A stretch of DNA of 64,000 nucleotides, taken from positions 15,603,501-15,667,500 of the forward strand of contig NC_084932.1 of NCBI RefSeq assembly GCF_958298935.1, given 5' to 3'. Below are positions 42,890 through 54,089 of the stretch, in pieces. The translations under genes and the position numbers were made by a program. The stretch's first letter is position 1, and every line of letters begins with the position of its first letter. The DNA is from Phragmites australis. Lineage: Eukaryota; Streptophyta; Magnoliopsida; Poales; Poaceae. The notes beneath the pieces are model-generated. The model had not been told where the DNA came from. It worked only from the letters and a program-made list of their open reading frames with translations, and did not search any database.

Positions 42890-45190
42890 TAATGGGACCG
42901 AGTTAGACGGTTACAAGAGGAAACCTATTTTGATCAAGAGAAGGTGAAGCTCGAACATGCAATATTTAGTAGCAAGGAATAGCAATAATGAATTCATATT
43001 AGCAAAGCTGAATTAAAGTCCACAATAGACATCACAGTTGCTAGCCAAAACGCTATCACACACCAAAACCCCTAACCTAGTCATCGAGCATGTGTACGTA
43101 TCATGACATCATGTTTCATGCAATGGCTTTTGTCTTAAGTATTTAAATATATTTTGGAAATGTTACATCGTTGATCGATGCACACACCATGTAATCTGAG
43201 GGTGAACTATTTACAAATAGTTAGGAAGCCCTAAAGCCATTTAGGAAGGAAAAGTAAATGAATTGGTAGGAACGGGGAAAATAAAGGGAACTTTTTGATT
43301 GAAAGAGGAAGAGTTCACCAAGCTCCTCGCCGCCGTCTTCCTCACCAGAGAAGCTTCCCCACGTCAAGGCCAACCATCACCGTGTTGCCCGATCATCAAA
43401 TCGAAGCCTCCCTGGAGTTAGCCAACCCTCTAGGAAGTTTCCCCTCGCCAAGGTGAGATTTCCAGTAATGCCCCATATATCAACATACTCGAAGGCTATC
43501 ACTTAAATTTAATTCAAGCCCAAAACAAAAGTTTGGTAAAATTTTTTTGGGCAGAGTCACCCCTATAATTACCCCTTTTCCAAACAAATAATACATAAGC
43601 ATTCAAAGGTAAGATATTTATAAACAGAAAATAACATGACCACATAGGATTATGACCTAATATGTTGAGAAAAAGCAAAACCCAGACCCTTTAACTAGCC
43701 AAACTAGCTAAAACACTATTGAAACATATATATTGACATATGGGTGCTGACACATGCTGTTGGGTGACATTACATCCCTTTCCAAACATGCTGTGATGAT
43801 AAGGTATCTAAAAACCAGATGAAACACAAGAGTGAGTAAAATTACTCAGCAAGTACAATTCAGAACCTAAAACACAACACATCATTAAATACAATGAAGA
43901 ATGACAAGCAACAAAGATTTTCTTTTCTTGAAAGTAGCAATGAAAAAGTAGTTTCATTCAAAAATGAATAGACATGAATATATATTTGCATTTACTGGTA
44001 AAGCTGAGTAACTGAGGCGATCACTCACTCACAGGATCCTGAATATAAGAACCAAATTACATCTCCGGTATCAAGGACACTTGATTGAAATGTAAAGAAA
44101 ACTTGATCATTTGAAATGAATAAAATCATGAACTTAAATCACGCAAACACAAGAAAATACGAAAGGAAATATGAACATTGAATGAGTACAATCAATAGAG
44201 ATGAATAAAACATTCAATGAACAAATTATGCCATAACACAGGTTCATCATCACTTGCCTTAACTGTTGTTAGAATCTGGCTTCACATCTTTAGCACCGAC
44301 ACTCCCTAAACTTGAAGAACATATTATACTCAAAATTTGGTCGAGAAAGTTAACATGACAATACATTGAGTGTCCAAGCTACATTCTCTATCCGCATCCC
44401 AAAATCCCTGATTATATGATTTTTGGGGAAATCAAACCAATAATCTGGGTTGCTCTTAATCACATGGTTCAATTTGACCTCAAATAACCCTAAATTTCAT
44501 ATCAAACTGTTATACATGAATTGGTTCAATAATCCCTAATTCGGTTAACAAGTCCGATCATCGAAATTCCATTCCGAACAACTAGGGATTACGAAGATGT
44601 TACTTTAAGCGAGAAGATCACAGAATGACGACAAAACTGATGAAATCCCCAAAAATCCCCTTGTTTCTCTTTTCTTTCATCCATTTTCTTTCTTTTTCCT
44701 CTTTTTTTCCATTTCTTTCTTTCCTTTTTCCTTCTTTCTTTTCTTTTCTTCTCTTTCCTTTTCTCTTTTATGTTTCCTCCTCCATTCCTTTCTCTTTCTT
44801 CCCTTTCTTCTCTATGGCTTTTGCCCTTGGTTTCTTTTTCCTCTCTACACGAATAGAACGGTGGCTAGTGGCGCCGGTGGCTGGCGATGCGGCCAGGCAG
44901 CTGAAAGGCAGGTGCACCGGTGGAGGACAACGACGTGACTGGAGGTGGCCGGCGGTGGCGTACCTAGTGCTTGAATGGTGATGCGATGAGGAAGGTGGCG
45001 TTTGTTTGCGATAGCAGGTAAGCTGGCTGCAATTCTAGGGTTAGGGTTAGCCCGAACTCCGACTCGGGTCCCATTTGAGGAACGACAAGCAGCAATGAAA
45101 GGCGGCGGGTGACAATCGAAGGTTAGTTCATCGATTTTTGGTTGATTTGTTTTCTTGTTCCTTTTTGTGCTGTAAGAATCGGGTATTACA
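42890..45190 (-). repeat. LTR region of minus-strand chromovirus K
   Basis: The right edge is sharp: on the minus strand TGTAATACCCGATTC starts at 45190 right after a purine tract. The left edge was not found. Part of 42890-43600 may instead be the 5' LTR of J. A 150-bp pyrimidine-rich run (44660-44815) is the main compositional oddity. ORFs inside (for example 44625-44981) are low-complexity and not genes. Confidence 0.55.
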
Positions 45191-45207
45191 CTCCCCCCCC
45201 CCCCCTT
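45191..45207 (-). promoter_or_regulatory. Polypurine tract of element K
   Basis: On the minus strand a 13-G run (plus C run 45193-45205) sits between the chromodomain end and the TGTAATACCC start of the LTR, the normal place for a plus-strand primer. The unusual purity and length may be slippage expansion. Confidence 0.7.
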
Positions 45208-45805
45208 CAATAGAATCCAACATGAGAACATGTTTATACACTAGAGGTGACCAACTTTGGACATTTCTCTTGCATTTGAGATTCAAGCTCCCAGGTCGCT
45301 TCATGCTCTATTTGATTTGTGCAAAGAACCTTGACAAACTTGAGCATCTTACATCTCAACACTCTTTCAGATTCTTCCAAAATCCTCACAAGATGAGATT
45401 CAATGGTCAAATCTCCTCAGTAGTCACTGGTTCCAAAGTTATATGATGTTCAGGATCTCTCAAGTATTTCCGCAACATGGAAACATGGAATACATCATGC
45501 ACGCCTTTCATTGATTCTGGTAGCTTTAGTCAATATGCCAATTTTCCAACTCATGCAATTATTGCAAATGGGCCAATGTACCTCAGACTGAGCTTTCCTT
45601 TAGTACCAAATCTTACGACAACCTTGGTGGGGGATACCTTGAGAAGTACCTCATCACCCACCTGAAATTCCAAATCTCGTCTCCTAACATCCGCATTACT
45701 TTTCTGCCTACTTTGAGTGGCTAGCATATGTTGTCGTATCTCAGCAACTCGTTGTATTGTTTGATGAACCCAATCGTTAAGCTCCTCTCACATGTGTCTT
45801 CTACT
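45208..45805 (-). pseudogene. Integrase C-terminus with chromodomain, element K
   Basis: Minus-strand frames, joined across breaks, show VNDWVHQTIQRVAEIRQHML, DEVLLKVSPTKVV, GKLSLRYIGPF and GVHDVFHVSMLRKYL. A chromodomain follows (RILEESERVLRCKMLKFVKV, then IEHEATWELESQMQ) at about 45240-45400. This is the C-terminal part of a chromovirus Pol. The core of integrase and everything upstream is absent; it stops abruptly at about 45805. Confidence 0.8.
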
Positions 45806-46330
45806 TGTCCAGCCTTTAACTTCCCACCAATCGGCCGCCTCTCTCTGTCTCCCAGAAATCTCAATCTGCATCTCCATTTTCCTCTCTCCTTCGCCTTCCA
45901 GACGCCATGAGCTCTGCCTTCACTCTGATCACCACCACTCCTCCACCATTGGTGCTTGTGCTAGTCCATGCTCTGCCATCTCCTTCTTGGTCAAGCATGT
46001 CGTGATCGGAGATGGTGAAAGAGGATGAGGCCACAGAGGTCTCGTTAGAGGAGACAAACTCTAAGCTCTCCATGGAATTGGAGGAGGTAGGCGGCGGTGG
46101 CAACTTCGACATGTGGTGGGAGGTAACTCAGCCACTATCATGCTCGAACGAGGAGGAGGAAGTGTCTGAAGAGGATGAAGAAGCGGAGGCCAACGGTGCC
46201 TCCATTGGCAGCAATCTCCCTCGGAGGCGGAGGCCGATGCTGTGGATGATGCTGACAGTGACGTCAACCCTGAGGACCTCGCTGACACGAGGCAATGCTG
46301 GTGCCATGGGCACGCTAGTGCCTGAGTGAC
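45806..46330 (+). CDS. Unrecognised acidic ORF, possible gene fragment
   Basis: Two plus-strand frames follow each other: a 33-codon frame starting MSSAFTLITTTPPPLVLVL (45907) and a 105-codon frame 46012-46329. The latter has EEEEVSEEDEEAEANGASIG, a basic RRRRP cluster and a hydrophobic end. Base composition (GC-rich, CT-rich leader with CTCTCTCTGTCTCC) is unlike the AT-rich surroundings and resembles the 5' end of a grass gene. I do not recognise it. It may be a captured or truncated gene; nothing proves expression. Confidence 0.3.
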
Positions 46331-47388
46331 CTAGCTATCCACAATTGTTGTCCCATGGTTCCAAGTACGAACCATGGAAGATAACGATTATCTCAAACGA
46401 CTACTTACCCATGCGACATAATTGGCAGTAACCTCTAACAATATAATTGTAATGGCTTGGAAACCGTGTGAGACGAAGTTTTTTGAGCTGTATGAGATGA
46501 GCCTCTATGTGATAGTGTTGAAATGTAGATGAAAGCACTGATGAGTGTAAACGTGAGCTTCAATGGCGAAAGGGGCAAAATAAGAATCATCTTTAAAAAC
46601 TTTGATCAAGTTTTAATAGGTAACTGGAGGACAAATGAGAAAACCGAATAGTTATTTGTTTATAGTTTTTCCCCCTGGTGGAAGCGAGTGGGAGTACTTG
46701 GGCCGCCTGGCTACTGCAAGTCTCAAAGCGTCCAATTAACAAACAATTTCCCTCTTTGATCATTATATCCCAATATTCCCAGTAAAACCAACTACACTGA
46801 TCACCACTGGTGCATCGTTTGTCTACATAATTTCAAGCTCCATCACTCCTCTTATTGTCGATATTGATAACCATCTCGCATTCCCATTATAATGAGCTTG
46901 TCACCATTTGTCATTATGGAGGATCACGATCTTGACTATTCTCGTTTTTTTTTGGCTAATGTGCTGAACCACTTATGTGCACATCTCTCTATCTCTTTGT
47001 CTCTGAACTGAATATTAGAAAGGTACGTAGGAGGCAGGAGGCATCTGGTGCATTAATCGAACGCATTAAGATCAGTGCATGTGGTCCAACTTGATAGATG
47101 AAAATTCAAGAGTCTTAAGGTTTTATTCACCTAGATCTAGCAATATTCAGCCCATCCTGTTTTGGGATTTTTGTTTGTAAATCTGAACCGTGTTACTGAG
47201 CTAGGCAAGCCATGTCTCTCAACTGCCATCGGTTGACCCTCGCTCTTCATCCGAAGCAGAGACGGGCATTACGTCCACGCCACGATCTGGTCCTGTGTAA
47301 CCCCGTGCGCCTACCGCCACAGTCACGTGGCTGTCAACAACAAAGGCCAAGGGATATAGGATCGTCATAAAATAAACCCCTCAACAGA

Positions 47389-47457
<69 letters not shown>

Positions 47458-49780
47458 TGAACGTTTAAAGCAATGGTGCGTTGGGTGACAATCCACGTAC
47501 CCCACTGGCAGAGCTTCATTGTGGCCAGGGAGGGCCATGGCCCCCTCTATTCTTTAAATTTTGTCAAATAAATACTTAATGTTGTTAATCAAACTCAAGT
47601 AAATATTGGTGTATCTCCTTTTATTTAAGCATGTGCTGTTAGATTGGCCCCCGCTTGAATCTCATCCAAGCTCCGCCACTGACGTACCCTGAATATATAG
47701 CTTGTAGAGAGGGCTTGTAGTTCGAAGCTGATACTATCTACTTTAAAAAAAATAAACCTTTGTGCTAACTTGTCTTCATCTTTTAGGGGATTAAAGTATG
47801 GGAGGTGCTAAATTTCATGTGACTGAAATTAGATGAATTCTTAATCGATAATATTGACCATTGGATGAAGACCTATAGTATTGCTTGTAGTTATATTTTA
47901 GCTTAATTGTCTTAACAGGCCCGCAAAGTAAACCCGATTATCTATTCCAGTTGATAACAGGCCCATGAAACAAACCCTTTGAGTTCGCTACTGGGTGCAC
48001 AAGAAAGACCCATATGTCTATTTTGGTTTAATGGGCCGGCAATTCCAACTGATAACGAAACAAGCCAAAATATATAGATTAATGAACCAAGAAGCATAGT
48101 TATATTTGGCCCGTTAGAAAACTAACAGAAAAAATAGGCCTGGTAATGTGTACAAGACTACAAGCACCTACATAACATCTGTAGTGAAATACCTAATATA
48201 CCGTTAACCCAATGTACAAGTGCACAGAAATAGAGAACACAAAGGAAAAGCTCAAGATCAGAGGAAGACATATAGTAATGCATGTTATAAAAAGAAGTTG
48301 GGCAAGATGGCATGAACATAACTTAATAGTTTGTAACGTGACTAATGTAATCACTTACCAATGAGCTATGCTAATGCAAAATATATTTTAGCTAAATGAT
48401 GCAAAACAGTTATAAAATTAAAAAATTAACAATAGTACAAAAAAAAACAAGTATTTTTATAGTCTAACAATTATAGAATCACCTAGTGAACTCTCAAATG
48501 ACAGATAAAAGTATATGAACAAACTCTATTCACTTTTGCAGCTAAGTGTATGAACAAACTCTATTCACTTCTGTAGCTGATAACAAGAGACACAACTGTT
48601 GTAATTGGAGTTAATAATTCAGGAAAATGGAAGTAAATCGAATTTGGTGCTTCAATTTGCATTTAGTATTGTTCACTTACAGCAATATTTCATATCAATC
48701 AAAATCATATTATATTTTTTTCTTACGGGAAACGAACCAAATGATTTCTGCAGAGGTTCCATATAGTTACATGTGCACTCAACAAGAACAGGTATAGTAT
48801 ATTAAATCAGTACGAACTACTGAATCAATTGAGAAGTATTTTTTTGGAAATTTTCATACTCAGCTTTATGAACCAGATACAGGATACTAAAGTCCTGAAG
48901 CATATAGGTATTGGTCCTAAAGAGGCTCCTATAAAAAGTCAGAGTTTACTGATATCGACATACACAAATTGAACAAAGGAAAACCACAAATAGTATAGTA
49001 TGCCAGGATTACAACTATAAAGGTATTTGCTGCTTTGAAATCTAAATTGTAACAAAATTTAATTGATATTTGAGGAACTGAAATATAATTTATTGATGAT
49101 GCATGATATTCACCTTGCAAAAAAACACAATAGGTTAGAAAAGTTGAAAAGGGTGATTAATTAAAATTTGATTTTTTCCTAAAATTGCAATAATTTGTAT
49201 GTATAAATTGCACTGCACAAGTTATGCAATTGGTACAGTTAACAAATTGCAAAAAAAAAAATGCTGTGAGTGGAACAAAATACGCCCAAGTTCGAGCTTG
49301 CACATATCAAATTAGCAAGAAACTAGATAACACTACAAAATGGTCTAGCGATGTAGCAAAAGGAGAATATGTCGCAAAGGACAGTTGCCTACCTTTTAAA
49401 TTTGTAGCTTCGTAGCACCTCACTAGATAAACATGCCAGTAGAGATTCAATTGGTTCGGTGCCGGGTAGGGGTGAGCCCATTCAGGGACATGGGTGTATA
49501 GATGTACACCATTTCGTGTAAAAAATAGTATATATACTAGTATGTATCGTGTATTAGGTAATGAACAAACTAGCCTAGCTGCTGGCATGCAACACCCCAC
49601 CCGGCCACCCCCATTGGCTCACGATCTGATCTGACGACCTAAGGCCCATGCTGGCTCCCATTCCCCATGCCTAGACACGAACATGGCAGCAGCCCCCAGT
49701 CCTGGCAGCTCCACACCTCGCTCTCCACCTCCACGATTCCACAAAATGTAGAAGCGGCTTGATATCATATGGAGGGCGGG
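46331..49780. other. Low-repeat intergenic stretch
   Basis: About 3.4 kb of AT-rich sequence without a credible gene. It contains a (GA)n microsatellite at 47391-47456, a 35-bp tandem duplication at 48511-48580 (units start at 48511 and 48546), and at 47520-47690 a GGAGGGCCATGGCCCCC...CTCCGCCACTG segment that resembles a degraded repeat end. A 63-codon plus frame (49224-49415) is unassigned. Confidence 0.5.
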
Positions 49781-49950
49781 ACTATCGGGCACGACACTGG
49801 GCACAACAGCGACGGTGCAGATGGCAGCGGGCGATGGAGGTGGTGTTCTGATAACCCTTCAAATTCGGCAAGATGACCAAGACATCAGTCAAGGGTTTCA
49901 CAATTCCATGCAGTATGTTTGTCATGAGCAATTTTTGCTGCAGATTCTTA

Positions 49951-50053
49951 CTTTTCTTCAGTATACAAGTCCTGGTTGATTCGGACGTTGCTTGAAGCAT
50001 CTTTTGGGATCTTGTCAAATAGATATTTAGCTGTTCCGAATGGAGGAGGGCTC
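49951..50053 (-). pseudogene. BRO1-like-domain gene fragment, downstream exon
   Basis: A 103-bp minus-strand exon follows a TTTTGCAG acceptor. It reads SPPPFGTAKYLFDKIPKDAS and then SNVRINQDLYTEEK, closely similar as I recall to plant endosomal-targeting BRO1-like-domain proteins, which have a TPPLFGTMKYLSEKIPKD-type region. The donor that should follow (AAG-GTAAG) has lost a G. The remaining C-terminus was not found. Assignment rests on remembered family sequence. Confidence 0.65.
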
Positions 50054-50202
50054 CTGCAAAGTTACAGGTACCAACTTTAGTCTCCACGATTATGAATGTA
50101 TTATTACAATTCACATAAACAGCTGTTCCTTAAATATTATTATTACTGAGCACCACATATCTTGGTAATGGTGAGTAGTAAACTAGGGGGGTGGTGTCTT
50201 AC

Positions 50203-50358
50203 CTCGATGTCGGAGGTGTTGCATGGAAGGCTTCCGAAACCCTTTTGCTTTCTTTCAGAAAATTCCTCTATAGCTTGGAGCTCAGCTATTGCCATTCCAT
50301 GTGATTTCTCAGTATTTCCTTCGTCAAGAATCAAACCATGAAAATAGTATGTTGCAGC
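50203..50358 (-). pseudogene. BRO1-like-domain gene fragment, upstream exon with frameshift
   Basis: A 156-bp minus-strand exon lies between an AG acceptor (50359-50360) and a GT donor (50201-50202). It reads AATYYFHGLILDEGNTEKSH and then GMAIAELQAIEEFSE, strongly like the HGLILDEGNTEKSHGMAVAALQAAEEF region of BRO1-like proteins. A 4-bp AAAG duplication at about 50250 shifts the frame; past it, the family-like residues continue in another frame to the donor. The 149-bp intron (50054-50202) is retained, so this is a duplicated or truncated gene, not a processed copy. Confidence 0.7.
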
Positions 50359-51090
50359 CTAGATAAACATGTAAAATAGATGTCAGACAGAATACAAATG
50401 CTTATATGACTATAGATTAGAAATGAAAAGATCTGTAATCTAAACGAAATCAGTCTCTTGGATTGAGATGAGAATTTGCAGTTTGGAAAAACTATTATAG
50501 CATAGTTCTTTTATATTACCTTAGATGTTGTCATTATTATGAATAATTTTTACTTTGGATCTTGACGTTGTTTAATATTTATGATTATAAAAAAAAATAA
50601 GCTATATATATAATGCTATATATACACCCAAGTTCAAAAACCTAGGCCCACCACTGGTGCCGGTATTCCACTGTCTTCATTTATGGTTGGCACCTGATCA
50701 GCAATGTCAAAAGTGCACATCATGGCATCCAAATATTTATAATGTACATAGAGATTAGTTAATAAGATCTGAACTATGTGAACTATCATCAAATGTAAAT
50801 GCAGGTAGGTGCAAAGGGTCGGGAAGGGAAAGTTGAGAGTATTGAAAGGTTTCCTTCAGAAAACTGTGGGCTCAGTTATTATGATGAAGTAAATTACTTT
50901 GTATAAATGCAAATATATTAACAAGTTATTGAAGTGCTAATATTTGCAATTTATATGTAAGCTGAATGCAATTCCTATTGTTTATGTATGCAAATCCATA
51001 CACAGGGGGCATCAACAAGACAACAAGTAGGAATCACTTCATGTACCAAGTAAAAGAACAGCATTTTGATGAGATGAGTGTAAGCCAGCT
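50359..51090. other. Unassigned sequence between the BRO1 fragment and element F
   Basis: No upstream BRO1 exon is visible. Two short plus-strand stretches look exon-like: one after an ATGCAG at 50806 (GREGKVESIERFPSENCG) and one at 51004-51086 (TTSRNHFMYQVKEQHFDE). I do not recognise them. The sequence changes sharply to element F at 51091. Confidence 0.3.
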
Positions 51091-51291
51091 TGTTCTTCGA
51101 TTGCTTGCAGGAATTGAACCTCGTGTTCAGATTGATCTCGCTATTCCAGCAAGGTCAATAACCATTTGGAGTTGATTCTGCGATTGCTAAGGCACCCACG
51201 ACCTGTTCGTTCATAGTCGGATCGTGAGAGTCACCACCACCCAATCGATATTTATCCTCTCACCGAAAGATCGGGCACTCCAGGCGTATCA
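51091..51291 (+). repeat. 5' LTR end of element F (truncated)
   Basis: 201 bp aligning with 57826-58023, from CTTGTTCTTCGATTGCTTGC to GTATCA, at about 95% by eye. The rest of the LTR, including U3 and TATA, is missing. Confidence 0.85.
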
Positions 51292-51293
51292 AG

Positions 51294-51310
51294 TGGTATC
51301 ATATTTCAGG
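51294..51310 (+). promoter_or_regulatory. Primer-binding site, element F
   Basis: TGGTATCATATTTCAGG follows the LTR by two bases. The first eight bases match the initiator-Met-type site, but the rest has decayed. Confidence 0.65.
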
Positions 51311-51944
51311 TTGCTCCGTGAGATCGTTCCCCTACCTTTGTCTTGCAATTTACATTCCTATCATCCACATAAAAGCCAAAAAAAAGGATAGGTTAGTCTT
51401 GCTGTCAAAAACCGTTGTGCCATTGCATCTTTCTTTCAGTACTTTTGCTTTGTTGAATTTGTGATCTATCATCGTTCTATGTTGCTAGTCGCACAACAAT
51501 ATTGTATTTCTCGCTTTGCACCACGATACAACCCTTGTTTTCCCACGCAACAACCTACACATCCCAGCCATACCCGCAAGGAAAGCTCTCTCCGAATTGG
51601 ATAGTTTCTACTCATATTTCTGCGCCCAGGTGTCTTTCCTTTTTAAACGGCTTTAGCAAGGAAAGTTCCAGCGCCAGTTTTTCTTCTAGGAACCAGCGTT
51701 ACCAAGGCAAAAGGCAAGGTGCACAACACAAAAAGGAAAGAAAAAAGCCGCACCTAGTTGTAAAAAAAAAGGGGGTCATGCAATAGGAAAGTTTTCTGCC
51801 ATATCAGAACGCTGTTGGGTCGTGCTGTAATTTCCTCTTGTTGTCTGAACCATAGAAGGCAAGAGCCATTTCCAGGGTTTGCCGATCCATTGAAATAGGA
51901 AGGAAAGTACCCAAGTTGATCCATGCGCACATGCTTCCTTGTTT

Positions 51945-51975
<31 letters not shown>

Positions 51976-52693
51976 ATTTTAATTACCTTTTTACCCCTGT
52001 GCGCCACAACCCCAAAAAAACAATTGTGCCCAGTACACTCCCAGGACCTAGCATAGGCTACACTTGTGCTTCCTAATAGCCTTCGTCGCACCAAAACAAA
52101 AAAAAAATCCATTTCATCGTTCGAGACTAGTTGTTGCATACTACTCAAGCTAGGGGCTATTTGCATTGAACTTCATTTTCATATGCAGGTGCCTCACGTC
52201 GTGTGAACTTTTCTACCCCCCCTAATAGCAGCTCTGAGTAGTCGGCTAGGGTCTCTCGTAGTACTTGGTGTGAGATTTATTCGTTGCTTGCATCAAGTCA
52301 CATTATTTGTTGTGCAACCAAGCTGACACGTTTCTCACCTTGTTTATACCAGCAGCATTGAAACATATTTTGAACACTTATTCAACTTGCATGTGCTGAA
52401 TTGATTATGCTCATCCTTGCTACAAGTGAAACCTTCCTATAGCTACACAGATTTCTACAACGAACGGCTTTGTGTCACCTGGCAATCGCTCCATCCAATC
52501 TTCACTAGTTGACACCGCTGGTTGCAGGTCACCCCTGTCGGCTTGGTAAGAATTGGTAAGAATTTGATAATAGCTTTAGCGTGTGTAACATGAATAGCAC
52601 CACACCCTGAAGTTGTAGGACATACACTTGTGTTCCTTGCTCTCTTGTTTTGTTGTGCTAATAGTGACAGGTCCTTCGGATACTTCAGACAAC
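51311..52693. other. Leader region of element F
   Basis: No credible ORF. It contains a (GA)n run at 51945-51972 and an A-run-rich segment near 51700-51780. The stretch just before gag is AT-rich. The GA run could be an insertion-independent microsatellite. Confidence 0.5.
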
Positions 52694-54082
52694 ATGATGG
52701 CGCATTCTCCTCGAACAAAGGGCATCATACAACACTTTGAGCGGCAAATGAGGCTGTAGGTAGAAGGACTTAACGATGATATCCGAACAATAAATGAGCA
52801 CCTAGGCCAGCTTGAGAGCTCCCAGCTTGCAACAGGTGCAACGCTCAATGAGATGAAGATCGCCCATGCCACCACCAACACTAATCAGGCCAACATCATG
52901 ACACGCCTTCAGGACCTATCACAATAGCTTGCTAATGTTGTGCAGGGCCAATCTGCCCATAGTGAGATTAACGAATAGGGCGATGCTGATTACGCTGGTG
53001 ACACCAAGCATGAAGAGCTTCCCAATAACCACAATGCTCAGGATCATCGGCGGTGGCGTGCAAATCAGCAAAGTATGCGTCAAAACCAGCACCGTCGTGA
53101 GGTACGTAATCAGGATGATTCTTTTGCTAAAGTTAAATTCACTATACCTGCGTTGAATGGCAAATATGATCTTGATGCTTATCTTAACTAGGAGCTCGCT
53201 GTTGATCAAATGTTTGCATGCCATGCTTTTCTTGCAAATAACCAAATTAGGGCTGCTACTAGTGAGTTTACAGATTTTGCATCTATTTGGTGTAGTGAGT
53301 TTATAGATTTTGCATCTATTTGGTGGCGAGTACATTGTGGTGAGCATTTCAATAACATCCCCACAACTTGGGAAGCTTTAAAATTGCTCATGCAACATAG
53401 ATTTGTTCCCTCGTAATATGCTCGTGACATGCTTAATAAACTGCAACGCTTACGTTAAGGTACCAATTCTATTGAAGAGTACTATCAAGAGCTGCAAATT
53501 GGTATATTGCGTTGTGGCTTAGTTGAGAATGATGATGCAGCTATGGCACAGTTTTTTTGGGGGGGGGGGGGGACTGAATCATGAAATTCAAGATGTTCTT
53601 GATTACAAGGAGTACAATAATATTACTCATTTGTTCCATCTTGCTTGCAAAGCTGAACGAGAAGTGCAGAGACATCAAACGAGGACACGAGCTAACTATT
53701 CTGCAGGTCGCACCCACTCTTGGAAATCAACCACTACGGCTGTGTCGACCTTCCCTTCGGCTGCACCATCTAGTAGCAAATCGTGGCTTTAGCACCTCCT
53801 GTACAAACCAAAGCTGCCCACAACAGTTCAACACCAAGTGCGTTGGTTGCTTCTACCGGACGCACTAAGGATATACAGTGCCACCGCTGCAAGGGCTATG
53901 GACACGTCATCCGTGACCGTCCAAACAAGTGCGTGCTGGTCATACATGAGGATGGTCAGTATTCTTCAGCTAGTGATTTGGATAATGCCACATATGCCAT
54001 GCTTGCCACTGATGCTGCAGGACACGAAGATACATTTGCTCATGAGAACATGTTGCTGCCGATGATGCCGACAAGTATTTGA
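52694..54082 (+). pseudogene. gag, element F
   Basis: Start MMAHSPRTKG at 52694. A coiled-coil-like N-terminus (NDDIRTINEHLGQLESSQ) is followed by the capsid core: FTIPALNGKYDLDAYL, FACHAFLANNQIRAATSEFT, TWEALKLLMQHRFVPS, TNSIEEYYQELQIGIL and LFHLACKAEREVQRH. An 11-codon segment is duplicated in tandem (53261-53326). A 14-G run at 53559-53572 shifts the frame. The zinc knuckle near 53879 reads CHRCKGYGHVIRDRPNK: the last Cys is Arg (codon 53918-53920). Four or more stops are present. Confidence 0.8.
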
Positions 54083-54089
54083 GCCTGGT

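Noticed and set aside
44625..44981. Phe/Ser-rich 118-codon protein with apparent membrane segment
   Set aside because: It is the translation of a pyrimidine-rich tract in an LTR.
47334..47519. Ser/Leu-rich small protein
   Set aside because: It is the translation of the (GA)n microsatellite.
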